DNA of 64,000 bases, taken from assembly GCF_043497005.1 (NCBI RefSeq), contig NZ_JBIEKE010000003.1, forward strand, positions 744,001 through 808,000, in the 5' to 3' direction. This document shows, piece by piece, positions 43,575-51,906 of this stretch (position 1 is the stretch's first letter; each line of letters starts with the position of its first letter). A model generated the notes under the pieces. That model worked only from the letters and a program-made list of their open reading frames with translations, made no database searches and was not told the origin of the DNA. The translations under genes and the position numbers were made by a program. This DNA comes from Halobacillus_A sp043497005. Lineage in GTDB: Bacteria > Bacillota > Bacilli > Bacillales > Halobacillaceae.

Positions 43575-44237
43575 TCAACAATCCATACTGGCCTTTTCTT
43601 TCTGGCTGGGTACAGCTCTCTTCTTATAAATCTTGGATATCGTATTTAGGCAAAACGCTGGAAGCTTTTTCGGGAAAAAACGCCGCGAATAATAGCGGTC
43701 AAACGCCTGCTTCAAATCCTTCCACTGCGTGCAATTTTTCGTTTGCTTATAACGAGCCACGTCTATCACCTTCACCGTGTCGTCCTTCGTTAAAAGCAAA
43801 TTGTGCAGGTGAATGTCTGATGGGTTTAAGTTTTTTTTACGTGCAAATGCAATCGCCTTATCCACTTCGACGATGTGTCGGCGATGAATGCGCCTTCCTT
43901 CCAGTATGCATTGAAAAAGGGTCTTTCCCTCTATATAATCCATCACGAAATAATTAGTTCCGACCTCGTAAAGCGTTGGAAAATAGGAGCTTCCGGCAAG
44001 CCTGTCATAGATCTTTGCCTCAAGCTCGGCAAGATGCTCAAAAGGTGGATAAAATACTTTGATCGCCTTCTTCACATGCGGAAGCTTGAACACATAGGCA
44101 CTTCTTCCGCTGCCGACGAGTTGCAACCGACAATCATAGGTTTTGAGCACCATTTTTCTCTCGCAGACCAAAAACCTTACACTATCAGCAAGGGCTTTGT
44201 ATTCTTGACTTGAAACCACCGAAGCGACGTCCTTCAT
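43575..44237 (-). CDS. Protein-kinase-like protein
   Basis: A 220-aa protein with a compact kinase fold. A Gly-rich loop (LVGSGRSAYVFKL), a lysine in KKAIKVFYPPF, a Glu helix, the hinge NYFVMDYIEGKTL, a catalytic-loop equivalent HLHNLLL (in place of HRDxxxxN) and KVIDVARY (in place of DFG) can be read in order. The catalytic loop reads SDIHLHNLLLT, as in RIO/aminoglycoside-kinase-like and B. subtilis YrzF-type proteins. I choose the ATG at 44237, which AGGTGGAAAGGA precedes. It lies 10 bases after a 41-aa gene, under a Mn2+ riboswitch. Substrate unknown. Confidence 0.75.
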   Translation of the reverse strand: MKDVASVVSSQEYKALADSVRFLVCERKMVLKTYDCRLQLVGSGRSAYVFKLPHVKKAIKVFYPPFEHLAELEAKIYDRLAGSSYFPTLYEVGTNYFVMDYIEGKTLFQCILEGRRIHRRHIVEVDKAIAFARKKNLNPSDIHLHNLLLTKDDTVKVIDVARYKQTKNCTQWKDLKQAFDRYYSRRFFPKKLPAFCLNTISKIYKKRAVPSQKEKASMDC

Positions 44238-44247
44238 TCCTTTCCAC

Positions 44248-44373
44248 CTACCTCTTTTTCTGACCCTTTCGCTTTGCAATTTCCTTTTGAATGACTGGCC
44301 ATACATGCTTCTGAGCCTCGCGCAAACCTTTCTTCACAGCCTTGTTCTTTAATAGTTTTGATATCTTGGACAT
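44248..44373 (-). CDS. 41-aa very basic peptide
   Basis: MSKISKLLKNKAVKKGLREA then QKHVWPVIQKEIAKRKGQKK and R. The ribosome site GGGAGGG is well spaced before the ATG, and the kinase-like gene follows 10 bases after the stop. Twelve lysines and four arginines in 41 residues; an amphipathic helix is likely. No family recognised. First gene after the Mn2+ riboswitch, so a metal-related or nucleic-acid-binding role is possible (inference). Confidence 0.65.
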   Translation of the reverse strand: MSKISKLLKNKAVKKGLREAQKHVWPVIQKEIAKRKGQKKR

Positions 44374-44406
44374 TTGAGTACCCTCCCTTGTTTTCCAAAA
44401 GAAAAA

Positions 44407-44431
44407 GAGACTTCAAACAGCCAGCAGTCTC
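44407..44431 (-). terminator. Second hairpin between riboswitch and 41-aa gene
   Basis: GAGACT / AGTCTC arms followed on the minus strand by TTTTTCTTTT. It stands in tandem with the riboswitch terminator. Confidence 0.5.
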
Positions 44432-44433
44432 CA

Positions 44434-44575
44434 ATAAAAAAATAAAAAGAGACCTTTGCCGGCAGAATGCATGGCAAAGGTCTCGCTAACAACTGTGATG
44501 TTGCCAACAATGCCGAGGACATTTGTCCTGTAATGACGACAGTTGTTGAACAGCTACTCCCCTTTGGGGTGAAAT
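44434..44575 (-). ncRNA. yybP-ykoY Mn2+ riboswitch with terminator
   Basis: On the minus strand the aptamer reads AAAGGGGAGTAGC (44565-44553), GTCGTCA, CCTCGGCATTGTTGGCAAC, then TTAGCGAGACCTTTGCC ending at 44473. These are the conserved strings of the yybP-ykoY family (compare the L. lactis element). The 3' strand GAGACCTTTGCC also pairs with GGCAAAGGTCTC (44460-44449) to make a terminator followed by TTTTTATTTTTTT. Mn2+ binding should favour readthrough into the 41-aa and kinase-like genes. Confidence 0.9.
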
Positions 44576-44788
44576 TATAAGGTTCTTACGCTTACTATAG
44601 GATCTTATCCTGTCGCCGTCAATGGTATTTTTCGGAAGTAGATGAGCTAATGTAAGCTTGATTTGGGTCTCGCCAACATTATCACTTAACGTAGAGCCTC
44701 TCCGGGCAATATTACAAGCCAGGAAGCCAGATTCCTTGGAGCATCGATTGACCTTCTTTGGATGCTTCCAAGAAGGGAAGTGACACTT

Positions 44789-44836
44789 ATGGATATCGAA
44801 AACATATTAAACGCTATGATTTCTTTTGGGATGTGA
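44789..44836 (+). pseudogene. Possible remnant of a holin-like toxin peptide
   Basis: A 15-codon frame ending MISFGM after GGAAGTG resembles the start of small holin-like toxins, then stops; ELLKMLN follows in another register. An imperfect hairpin (about 44728-44773) stands just before it. Weak evidence. Confidence 0.25.
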
Positions 44837-44973
44837 GTTGTCGATTAATTTAAAGAGCTTTTAAAAATGTTGAATTTAGTTAATACACCCGTATCATATA
44901 CGGCCCCCTTAGTAAGAAATCAAGAAAAGAATAGTGGAAAGAACTGGACTCGCCCTTCCTGCCCCTTTCTATA

Positions 44974-45007
44974 CAAAAAGTGGAACTTATCGAAGCTCCA
45001 CTTTTTT
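44974..45007 (-). terminator. Terminator of the cap operon
   Basis: Stem AAAAAGTGGA / TCCACTTTTTT just after the capD stop. Confidence 0.8.
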
Positions 45008-46661
45008 AACCTTTAGAATTCCAACTTCCATTTCTTCTCGGGTCGCTGGCTCCATAGATCTTATTATCTTCGTGATCAATTACTAGTCCTTGGATACTTC
45101 CAAAATAGGTTGTGCTGTTGGTATAGTTGACATCGATGCCGCGTTCTTCTGGCTCTTCTAAAAAGACATAATCGCCTTCAACGTGCAGGGCATTCTCATT
45201 AAACTCGAGGAATGACCGTGGCTGTTCGACCGATTCTTGCACGAGTTCATTGAATTTAATCATCTTTACAAGTTCCTGGGTGACCATTGAGGTGATGCGC
45301 CGGCCTCCCGAAGCCCCTATGCCTATTACCGGCTTGTCATTCTCAGCTAGAATCGTCGGTGTTGTATAGCTGAACGGTCGTTTTCCGGGTTCAGGACGAT
45401 TCGGTGAGTTTTCATTGTTACTGAAGTTTTTCAGCTGGTTGTTTAGAAAAAATCCGCCCACATACTCCCCCGATCCAAAGGAGTTACTTAAAGTGTTCGT
45501 CACGGACACCATCATGCCATTTTGATCGACAACTACGAAATGTGTGGTATTCTCATGGTCTTCAAGGTCGGCATCTGAATCAAGCTCTGATAGGTATTCA
45601 TCCGACAGCTTCGTACCATCCCCAATGTCAGAAGTGAGATTTTTCAGATGATCCACGGAAAGCATCTTTCTCACGGGCACCTTATTAAATTCAGGGTCAC
45701 CTACATTCTCCAAGCGATCCTTATAGCTGGCTCTGTTGACCATCCCCATAAGCATTGCAAAGTCGATCGGCTTCTTCTTCGTCTCCTCTACCTTCAGCAT
45801 TTCAGCCATTTTTAGATTTTGAAGTAGCATGACTCCGCCGGATGGAGGGGGCGGCGCTAAAACATTATAGTCACCAAACTTCCCTTCGATCGGCTTTTTG
45901 ACTTCTACTTCATAAGACTCTAGGTCATTCTTGTCAATTTTTGATTCTTCCTCATTGATTGATTCAGAAATGTTTCCTGAATAGAACGACCTCGGGCCAT
46001 CCTGCTGAATCGCTTTTAGCGTTTCTGCCAGCTGCTTCTGTGTTAAAATTTCGCCTGCTTCAATCGGATCGCCGTCAGGATACATATGGTCCAAATTCGG
46101 CATACGGTTTTTTGCTTCCTTTAACTGCTTGTGCAGTGTTTCGGAGACGACAATACCATTTTTAGCAAAATTAATCGATGGTTCCATAAGCTGGTCCATT
46201 TTCATCGTGCCGAAGTCATCATGGACACGATTCATCCCTGCGACAAAGCCGGGTACTCCTGTTCCGCTTTCAGGAACGCTTTTTGAACTAGGTGCTGTTT
46301 CCCTGTAATCGTAAACGACAGGGGAATGATCGCTGCCTTTTTGAGGGTGGATAAGCATCGTCCCTCCCCCGCCAATTCCTGATCCATACGGCTCTGCAAC
46401 GCCCAGTGCATAACTTACGGCAACGGCCGCATCAACGGCATTACCGCCCTGTACCAACACCTTCATACCTACTTCCGTTGCAATTTCACTATCCGATGTC
46501 ACACCATATGGGCCATCTTCTTTCTCCGTTTTTGTATCATTTAATGAAAGGTCTTCTGACTGACGTTTGTTCATCCCATCACGATTTAAAAACAAGAACA
46601 GGAATATGGATAGGACGACAATTAAGCTGCTGATGATAATGATACGGTTTCTTCTTAACAT
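45006..46661 (-). CDS. capD: CapD-type gamma-glutamyltransferase
   Basis: A 551-aa N-terminal nucleophile hydrolase. An N-terminal membrane anchor (IIIISSLIVVLSIFLFLFL, about residues 7-25) is followed by the GGT fold. The autocleavage Thr is in HENTTHFVVVD, and the glycine/serine loop in GIGASGGRRITSMV. In B. anthracis CapD cleaves poly-gamma-glutamate and attaches it to peptidoglycan. Here it is the last gene after capB, capC and a small membrane peptide, and starts four bases after the peptide stop. A plain glutathione hydrolase is less likely given this context. Confidence 0.9.
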   Translation of the reverse strand: MLRRNRIIIISSLIVVLSIFLFLFLNRDGMNKRQSEDLSLNDTKTEKEDGPYGVTSDSEIATEVGMKVLVQGGNAVDAAVAVSYALGVAEPYGSGIGGGGTMLIHPQKGSDHSPVVYDYRETAPSSKSVPESGTGVPGFVAGMNRVHDDFGTMKMDQLMEPSINFAKNGIVVSETLHKQLKEAKNRMPNLDHMYPDGDPIEAGEILTQKQLAETLKAIQQDGPRSFYSGNISESINEEESKIDKNDLESYEVEVKKPIEGKFGDYNVLAPPPPSGGVMLLQNLKMAEMLKVEETKKKPIDFAMLMGMVNRASYKDRLENVGDPEFNKVPVRKMLSVDHLKNLTSDIGDGTKLSDEYLSELDSDADLEDHENTTHFVVVDQNGMMVSVTNTLSNSFGSGEYVGGFFLNNQLKNFSNNENSPNRPEPGKRPFSYTTPTILAENDKPVIGIGASGGRRITSMVTQELVKMIKFNELVQESVEQPRSFLEFNENALHVEGDYVFLEEPEERGIDVNYTNSTTYFGSIQGLVIDHEDNKIYGASDPRRNGSWNSKG

Positions 46662-46665
46662 TTTC

Positions 46666-46839
46666 CTATACTATACCGATTACAAATAGAAGCACCGTAA
46701 CTGTAATCCCGATCGTGGCATCTTTCGTTGTCCTTCTTTTATGTATTTTGATCGTTTTGAGCATCCATTGGCTGAACGTCAGTTTGTATTCTTTTTTTTC
46801 CGCTTTCTTTCTCTTTTTATAATTTAAAGTCGCTTCCAT
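46666..46839 (-). CDS. 57-aa single-helix membrane peptide at the capA position
   Basis: A basic N-terminus (NYKKRKKAEKKEYKLTFSQW) and a C-terminal membrane helix (DATIGITVTVLLFVIGIV). I choose the ATG at 46839, which GGAGGAGG precedes; the TTG at 46857 is inside that site. It lies one base after capC and four before capD. The pattern of basic arm and then helix is that of the first 50 residues of CapA/PgsA, but the large domain is missing. It could also be a CapE-like peptide. Full CapA is absent from the locus. Confidence 0.6.
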   Translation of the reverse strand: MEATLNYKKRKKAEKKEYKLTFSQWMLKTIKIHKRRTTKDATIGITVTVLLFVIGIV

Positions 46840-46840
46840 T

Positions 46841-47317
46841 TTAAATTCCTCCTCCAATATAGCTTGATAGAGTTACTACGCCAAAGGTGACAGCACTTAA
46901 CAGCATCGTACTAGCCGTCGTTGGCAGCACGCCCTGTTTCTGAATCGTATTGGCGATCAAGCCTGGGATAATGACACCGATCGCCATCATGCCTTCAACA
47001 ACTGATGGTGTCGAATACATCGGAATGACCATATCGAAGATGATAGTCAGCGTAATACCGACCGTCAGCATCGCGGTGAACTTCCTTCTTCCATAAAGAA
47101 TCGTAAACCTGGCAATCACTTTCATTACAATTAAATAGGTTAAGAAACTGATCATAAACAGTACTGCAATACTAACCGGAAACGTAAACAGCATGGCAAT
47201 ATACCCAGGCACCACAAGTCCAGCCGGCAGAACACCCGTTTTTTCTGTGTAAAATAAACTAAGAACGATTCCAGTTACCAATGCTAAATATACATCTGAA
47301 GCCTCAAAGATAATCAT
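46841..47317 (-). CDS. capC: Poly-gamma-glutamate synthase subunit CapC/PgsC
   Basis: A 158-aa membrane protein with four to five helices, matching CapC/PgsC (VSLALVTGIVLSLFYTEKTG-like opening, GLVVPGYIAMLF). CapB and CapC form the membrane synthase core that joins glutamate through gamma-carboxyl groups. GAGGAG precedes the ATG. The gene is intact, unlike capB before it. Confidence 0.88.
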   Translation of the reverse strand: MIIFEASDVYLALVTGIVLSLFYTEKTGVLPAGLVVPGYIAMLFTFPVSIAVLFMISFLTYLIVMKVIARFTILYGRRKFTAMLTVGITLTIIFDMVIPMYSTPSVVEGMMAIGVIIPGLIANTIQKQGVLPTTASTMLLSAVTFGVVTLSSYIGGGI

Positions 47318-47330
47318 CGCGCACTCCTCT

Positions 47331-48524
47331 CTAAGCCGTAACTTTTTCTATTTTCTTCTGCTCAAGCCGTTTCACTAAATTCTCGGCTCCCCCATGGATA
47401 TTTCCTATTCCATAGATCGTTTTTCCAGTCCAATAAGGACCTAATACTCGGACAATTTCTTCTGTTTCATATCCTTCTAAGTCAAGAAGGTTCTTTACAG
47501 GCAATGCGCCGTTTTTATAGGCGTCCACAATCGGCGAAGTGGTTTCCCCCATTAAAACCAATGTTTCTGCAGGAAGATAGGGTAGAACCTGGCTGACAAA
47601 TTGTTCTGTGCGGTCGACACGGTCGGAACGGCAATTCATGATTACTACCGGATCTTCTGTTGGATAGCTCAGCTGCTTGACACGGTCCCAAATGTTTAAT
47701 GTGGATGTCGGATCATTCGCAGAGAATCCGTTGACTAAGAAGCTCGGATTGCTTTCATCCCCAATCGGGAGAATCTGCATGGCGCCGGGATCAGCCCAGG
47801 CTTCCAACATGCCTTGCCGGGCTGTCTCATGATCAATACCAAGGATATCCGCTACAGACAGGGCCAGTGCCGCGTTCTCCGGAAAGACCATATACTCGAA
47901 CTTTTTCAAAAATTCTTCGGAAACGAGCGATGTATCGCAAACATGCACTTTTGTGTTTCGCTCAGCCGCAATCTCTCTAAAGTGAGGAACATAGGGACTT
48001 TCATTCACTATTTAATCGCCGTCATACGGGATCGCGTTGCCAAAGGAATCAGCCACTTCTTCAAGGGTTGGTCCCAAGACGTCCATATGATCTTCCAGGA
48101 CATTGACAATCAGGCCGATATTCGCTTGAAGCAGTTCCTCCTGAAATATAATCTGATAATCCGGCTTCACCGCCATACACTCGCTCACTAAAGCATCCGC
48201 GTTCAGCTGGCCGGTTTTCTCGATCACTTTCCGCTGTTCCCCAATGTTTGGTCCTTCCAACCTTCGTTTGATCGGCTCTTCCAGCCCGTCAAACCAGTAC
48301 AGCATTCTGGCATCGGTTCCTGTCGTTTTCCCTACGGTCTTATAACCTGCTTTCTGTAAAACTCCCGTGATCAATCGGGTAACTGTCGATTTTCCTCGGA
48401 TGCCGTTGACGTTAACCCGTACGGGAATACTTTCAACATTCATTTTGTTCCTCACCTTTTCCCTGGCTCCTAGGAGAAAAGCTGAAAAACCTAGTAGTAA
48501 TATAAAGGTCAGTACAATTCCCAT
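47331..48524 (-). pseudogene. capB: Poly-gamma-glutamate synthase CapB/PgsB, interrupted by one in-frame stop
   Basis: ATP-dependent Mur-ligase-like amide ligase of about 397 codons, the usual CapB length. The P-loop GIRGKSTVTRLI (about residues 43-54) is present. At codon 171 a TAA (48014-48012) splits it: AIPYDGD-stop-IVNESPYVPHFREIAAERNT, with both halves in the same frame. A TTA-to-TAA change would explain it. A GTG two codons later could restart the second part. The natural B. subtilis gene also yields two PgsB forms, but not through an in-frame stop. I count the gene as broken or read through; a sequencing error is also possible. Confidence 0.75.
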
Positions 48525-48875
48525 GTTTCCCCTCCCATAAACTTTAGATATTTGTGACCTGTTGAAGAATATACTAGAATATTGGCGTTTATAGGTTACA
48601 TAAGTGTTAAAAGTTATATCTATTACGTTAAAATATAAAGCGATACAGATTAGGACTTTAAAACTTTATTTATCGAAAATTCAGTTAATAAATTCCCTGT
48701 AGATGATTTATGTTAGGTACAAAAAATCCTATAATCTGACGACAAACCCGTGATCGAACATCAATAAGTAATCTAATAGTCTTACCAGTAAATTCTTTTA
48801 TCTACCATTATTATGTAATACTTCTTTAATATTCTTATACCTGACTTTACAAAATTGATCAATTCTAAATAAATT
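48525..48875. other. Intergenic region upstream of capB
   Basis: AT-rich, no gene seen. It should hold the cap promoter on the minus strand, but no convincing -35/-10 pair was found. Confidence 0.4.
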
Positions 48876-49097
48876 ATGGATGGAGCCATAAATGATATTC
48901 GATCGGACCCGTACGTTGCTAGCGCACCTAAACAAGGGGATCTTGCTAGTCTTTACAGGTACGACGTTTATCATCATGGTACGAATTTCGAAATTGCTTA
49001 TGAGATTGATGTAGACGAAGATGGAAACATCATTCTCATTGTTTTGGCAGGGACTCGGGAAAATTTTTATAATGAATTAAAGCGATATTGGAAGTAA
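48876..49097 (+). pseudogene. RelE/ParE-type toxin, N-terminally truncated
   Basis: A 73-codon frame without a ribosome site. SDPYVASAPKQGDLASLYRY, then YDVYHHGTNFEIAYEI and LAGTRENFYNELKRYWK, is the C-terminal two-thirds of a RelE/ParE-like toxin. The first beta strand and helix are missing and no antitoxin gene lies next to it. Probably a decayed toxin-antitoxin remnant. Confidence 0.6.
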
Positions 49098-49173
49098 TTC
49101 CATACATAAACGAGACGCATTCCTGTAGAAAACGTGTTTTGAAGGAAACGAATAGAGAAACATTTATAAAAAT

Positions 49174-49494
49174 TCACACAAACGAAAGCAGACATTTGTC
49201 TACTTCAATACCACCGCCATGAATGGCGCTCACCAGCCAGCGCTGAACCCCGTCCGTCCTTTTTTCGATCTCCCAGTCTTCCCCTTTCTCGTACACCTCA
49301 TTTAACTCCTGAAACGAACAGAACCGGTCGCCTCCACAGTCTTCGGCTTTGCTGACCTTCCCGGTCCCGACGAAGAAAAGCAACAGAACCGAAGCAAACA
49401 TGGCAATGGTGCCCCAACTGATTCTTCCCATGCTGGTGTAGGAGTTAAGGAAATTCCAGCAACGATTAGGTGATGGAGATATAAACAAAACCAT
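49174..49494 (-). pseudogene. Poly-gamma-glutamate hydrolase family, C-terminally truncated
   Basis: From about the ATG at 49434 the product has a signal helix (ISWGTIAMFASVLLLFFVG), then DRFCSFQELNEVYEKGEDWE and AIHGGGIE, the conserved start and zinc-binding motif of the PghP-type gamma-PGA hydrolases (DUF867). It diverges directly after HGGGIE and stops 10 codons later, so the catalytic domain is gone. No good ribosome site. Its presence next to capBCD suggests a former PGA turnover gene. Confidence 0.55.
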
Positions 49495-49527
49495 GAATAT
49501 TTACACACATATTACTGAAAACATGGA

Positions 49528-49690
49528 AGAAAAGCCTCCCAAAAGTTCAACGAACTTATGAGAGGCTCTTTAGAATTATAGTGTTTTTCTCGCCAGGTAT
49601 GGCCAAAGTATGTCAATCTGGCTTTTAGGGTGAAGCTAAACCCTTGGTATCAAGGGTCGTGGGCGCATGATTACATCATGCCGCCCATTC
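49528..49690. repeat. groEL 3' end and flank, founder or copy G of the repeat
   Basis: Hairpin GAAAAGCCTCCCAAAAGTT ... AACTTATGAGAGGCTCTTT (49529-49572), AAACCCTTGGTATCAAGGGT, GGGCGC and core ACATCATGCCGCCCATTC (49673-49690) in the same order as copies B-E. The core is the last five codons and stop of groEL on the minus strand. The hairpin serves as the groEL terminator. Confidence 0.75.
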
Positions 49691-51305
49691 CACCCATACC
49701 GCCCATGTCCGGCATTCCGCCGCCAGAACCTTCTTCTTCAGGAAGGTCTGCAACTACCGCTTCAGTAGTCAGGAACATAGCCGCTACGGACGCTGCGTTT
49801 TGCAGTGCGGAACGAGTAACTTTCGTTGGGTCTACGATTCCTTGCTCAACCATGTTGACCCATTCGCCTGTTGCTGCGTTGAAGCCGATTCCGACTTTTT
49901 CGCCTTTAAGGCGTTCAACGATGATGGATCCTTCAAGGCCGGCGTTGTGTACGATTTGACGTACTGGCTCTTCAAGAGCACGAAGTACGATGCTTGCACC
50001 TGTTGCTTCATCATCTGCCAGGCCTAGACCTTCTACAGAATTGATGATGTTCACGAGTGCCGTACCACCACCAGCTACGATGCCTTCTTCTACTGCTGCT
50101 CGAGTAGAGTTCAGGGCATCTTCAATACGTAGTTTACGCTCTTTAAGCTCTGTTTCAGTTGCGGCACCGACTTTGATGACGGCTACGCCGCCTGAAAGCT
50201 TCGCCAGGCGCTCTTGTAGTTTTTCTTTGTCGAATTCAGAAGATGTTTCTTCTGCCTGTGCACGGATTTGAGAAACGCGGGAAGCGATTTGCTCAGGGTT
50301 TCCTGCGCCCTCAACGATAGTTGTGTTTTCTTTTGTAATTACGGCTTTAGAAGCACGGCCCAGCTGATCGAGTGTTGTATTCTTCAGATCTAATCCTAGA
50401 TCTTCTGTAATCACTTGACCGCCTGTAAGGGCAGCGATATCTTCAAGCATCGCTTTACGACGATCGCCAAAGCCTGGTGCTTTAACGGATACGGCGTTAA
50501 ACGTTCCGCGAAGTTTGTTGACAACAAGTGTAGCCAATGCTTCGCCTTCTACATCTTCAGAGATTAGTAGTAGCGGCTTGGACTGTTGTACAACCTGTTC
50601 AAGGACAGGAAGAACTTCCTGAATGTTGTTGATTTTCTTATCCGTAATTAAGATGTAAGGATCTTCAAGAACGGCTTCCATTTTATCCTGGTCAGAAACC
50701 ATGTATGGAGAAGCGTATCCGCGGTCAAACTGCATCCCTTCAACTACTTCTAGTTCTGTGTTGAATCCTTTAGATTCTTCGATTGTGATAACTCCGTCGT
50801 TACCTACGCGCTCCATAGCTTCAGCGATAAGCTGTCCTACTTCATCATCAGAAGCTGAGATGGAAGCTACTTGAGAGATGGACTCTCTGCCTTCGATTGG
50901 CTTAGAGATTTTACGCAGTTCTTCTGTAGCAACTGCTGTTGCTTTTTCAATTCCGCGGCGAATACCTACCGGGTTCGCACCGGATGTTACGTTTTTAAGT
51001 CCTTCACGGATCATTGCCTGCGCAAGTACCGTAGCTGTCGTTGTACCGTCACCAGCTACGTCGTTTGTTTTAGAAGCGACTTCTGAGACAAGCTGTGCAC
51101 CCATGTTTTCGAAGTTGTCTTCAAGTTCGATTTCTTTCGCGATCGTTACCCCGTCATTTGTAATCAATGGAGATCCGAATTTTTTATCTAGAACGACGTT
51201 ACGTCCTTTTGGTCCTAGTGTTACTTTAACGGCATCTGCCAATGTATCTACACCACGCAGCATGGCACGGCGTGCGTCTTCACTAAATTTAAGTTCTTTA
51301 GCCAT
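49671..51305 (-). CDS. groEL: Chaperonin GroEL (Hsp60)
   Basis: A 544-aa ATP-dependent chaperonin that folds proteins inside a double-ring cage with GroES. It has VTLGPKGRNVVLDKKFG (about residues 29-45), GDGTTTATVLAQA (about 86-98) and the flexible GGM-repeat tail ending MGGMGGMGGMM. It lies 57 bases after groES under CIRCE control. The last codons and the stop form the core of a repeat found five or more times in the window. Confidence 0.98.
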   Translation of the reverse strand: MAKELKFSEDARRAMLRGVDTLADAVKVTLGPKGRNVVLDKKFGSPLITNDGVTIAKEIELEDNFENMGAQLVSEVASKTNDVAGDGTTTATVLAQAMIREGLKNVTSGANPVGIRRGIEKATAVATEELRKISKPIEGRESISQVASISASDDEVGQLIAEAMERVGNDGVITIEESKGFNTELEVVEGMQFDRGYASPYMVSDQDKMEAVLEDPYILITDKKINNIQEVLPVLEQVVQQSKPLLLISEDVEGEALATLVVNKLRGTFNAVSVKAPGFGDRRKAMLEDIAALTGGQVITEDLGLDLKNTTLDQLGRASKAVITKENTTIVEGAGNPEQIASRVSQIRAQAEETSSEFDKEKLQERLAKLSGGVAVIKVGAATETELKERKLRIEDALNSTRAAVEEGIVAGGGTALVNIINSVEGLGLADDEATGASIVLRALEEPVRQIVHNAGLEGSIIVERLKGEKVGIGFNAATGEWVNMVEQGIVDPTKVTRSALQNAASVAAMFLTTEAVVADLPEEEGSGGGMPDMGGMGGMGGMM

Positions 51306-51362
51306 AATAAAATGCCCTCCTTATCAAAATTCGTATCGATTAGAATTGGTGACGCTTACTTC

Positions 51363-51647
51363 TTACTGGACAACTGCTAAAATATCGCTCTCGCGAATGA
51401 TTAAGTATTCGTTGCCTTCGTACTTCACTTCAGTGCCTGCAAACTTGGAATAAATGACATGGTCTCCGGCACTTACTTCAAGTGCGACCTTCTCATTGTT
51501 TTCTGTTACACGGCCTGTACCAACCGCAACTACTTTGCCTTCTTGAGGCTTTTCTTTTGCAGAGTCTGGAAGTACAATTCCGCTTGCAGTAGTTTGTTCT
51601 TCCTCTACTAATTCAATAACAATACGATCACCTAATGGCTTTAACAA
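51363..51647 (-). CDS. groES: Co-chaperonin GroES (Hsp10)
   Basis: A 94-aa protein that caps GroEL. It starts MLKPLGDRIVIELVEEEQTT, has the mobile-loop segment SGIVLPDSAKEKPQEG and the roof beta-hairpin, and ends ESDILAVVQ. First gene of the groESL operon, with AAGGAGG before the ATG. Length normal. Confidence 0.98.
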   Translation of the reverse strand: MLKPLGDRIVIELVEEEQTTASGIVLPDSAKEKPQEGKVVAVGTGRVTENNEKVALEVSAGDHVIYSKFAGTEVKYEGNEYLIIRESDILAVVQ

Positions 51648-51695
51648 TTAGGACACCCTCCTTAGTCAGGTTCATATTTCGATTCATGTCGTTTA

Positions 51696-51722
51696 TTAGC
51701 ACTCGATTATGTTGAGTGCTAA
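51696..51722 (-). promoter_or_regulatory. CIRCE element (HrcA operator)
   Basis: TTAGCACTC-N9-GAGTGCTAA, a perfect match to CIRCE. It overlaps the start of groESL transcription. Confidence 0.97.
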
Positions 51723-51732
51723 CACAATTCCT

Positions 51733-51761
51733 ATAATAAGCAATTCAATTTTGTTTTTCAA
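51733..51761 (-). promoter_or_regulatory. groESL promoter
   Basis: Minus strand: -35 TTGAAA (51761-51756), 17-bp spacer, -10 TATTAT (51738-51733), with CIRCE immediately downstream. Confidence 0.75.
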
Positions 51762-51906
51762 GTAGAAACTATCAATTTTTTATCAACTTTTTTCTACAAA
51801 ATTCGCAAGGTCATAAGTCCTTATTCTTATTGGATGTTTTTAAATTGTGATAAAATACATAAAGTATGGAAAGTCCCTGTTTTTCTTTAAAAAAGGAGTT
51901 ATGTAT

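Noticed and set aside
44234..44434. 66-codon frame overlapping the 41-aa peptide gene
   Set aside because: No ribosome site and it starts inside a terminator hairpin; the 41-aa frame has GGGAGGG and correct spacing before the kinase-like gene.
45006..46661. Housekeeping glutathione gamma-glutamyltransferase
   Set aside because: The fold fits, but the N-terminal anchor and the position after capB and capC make CapD the better call.
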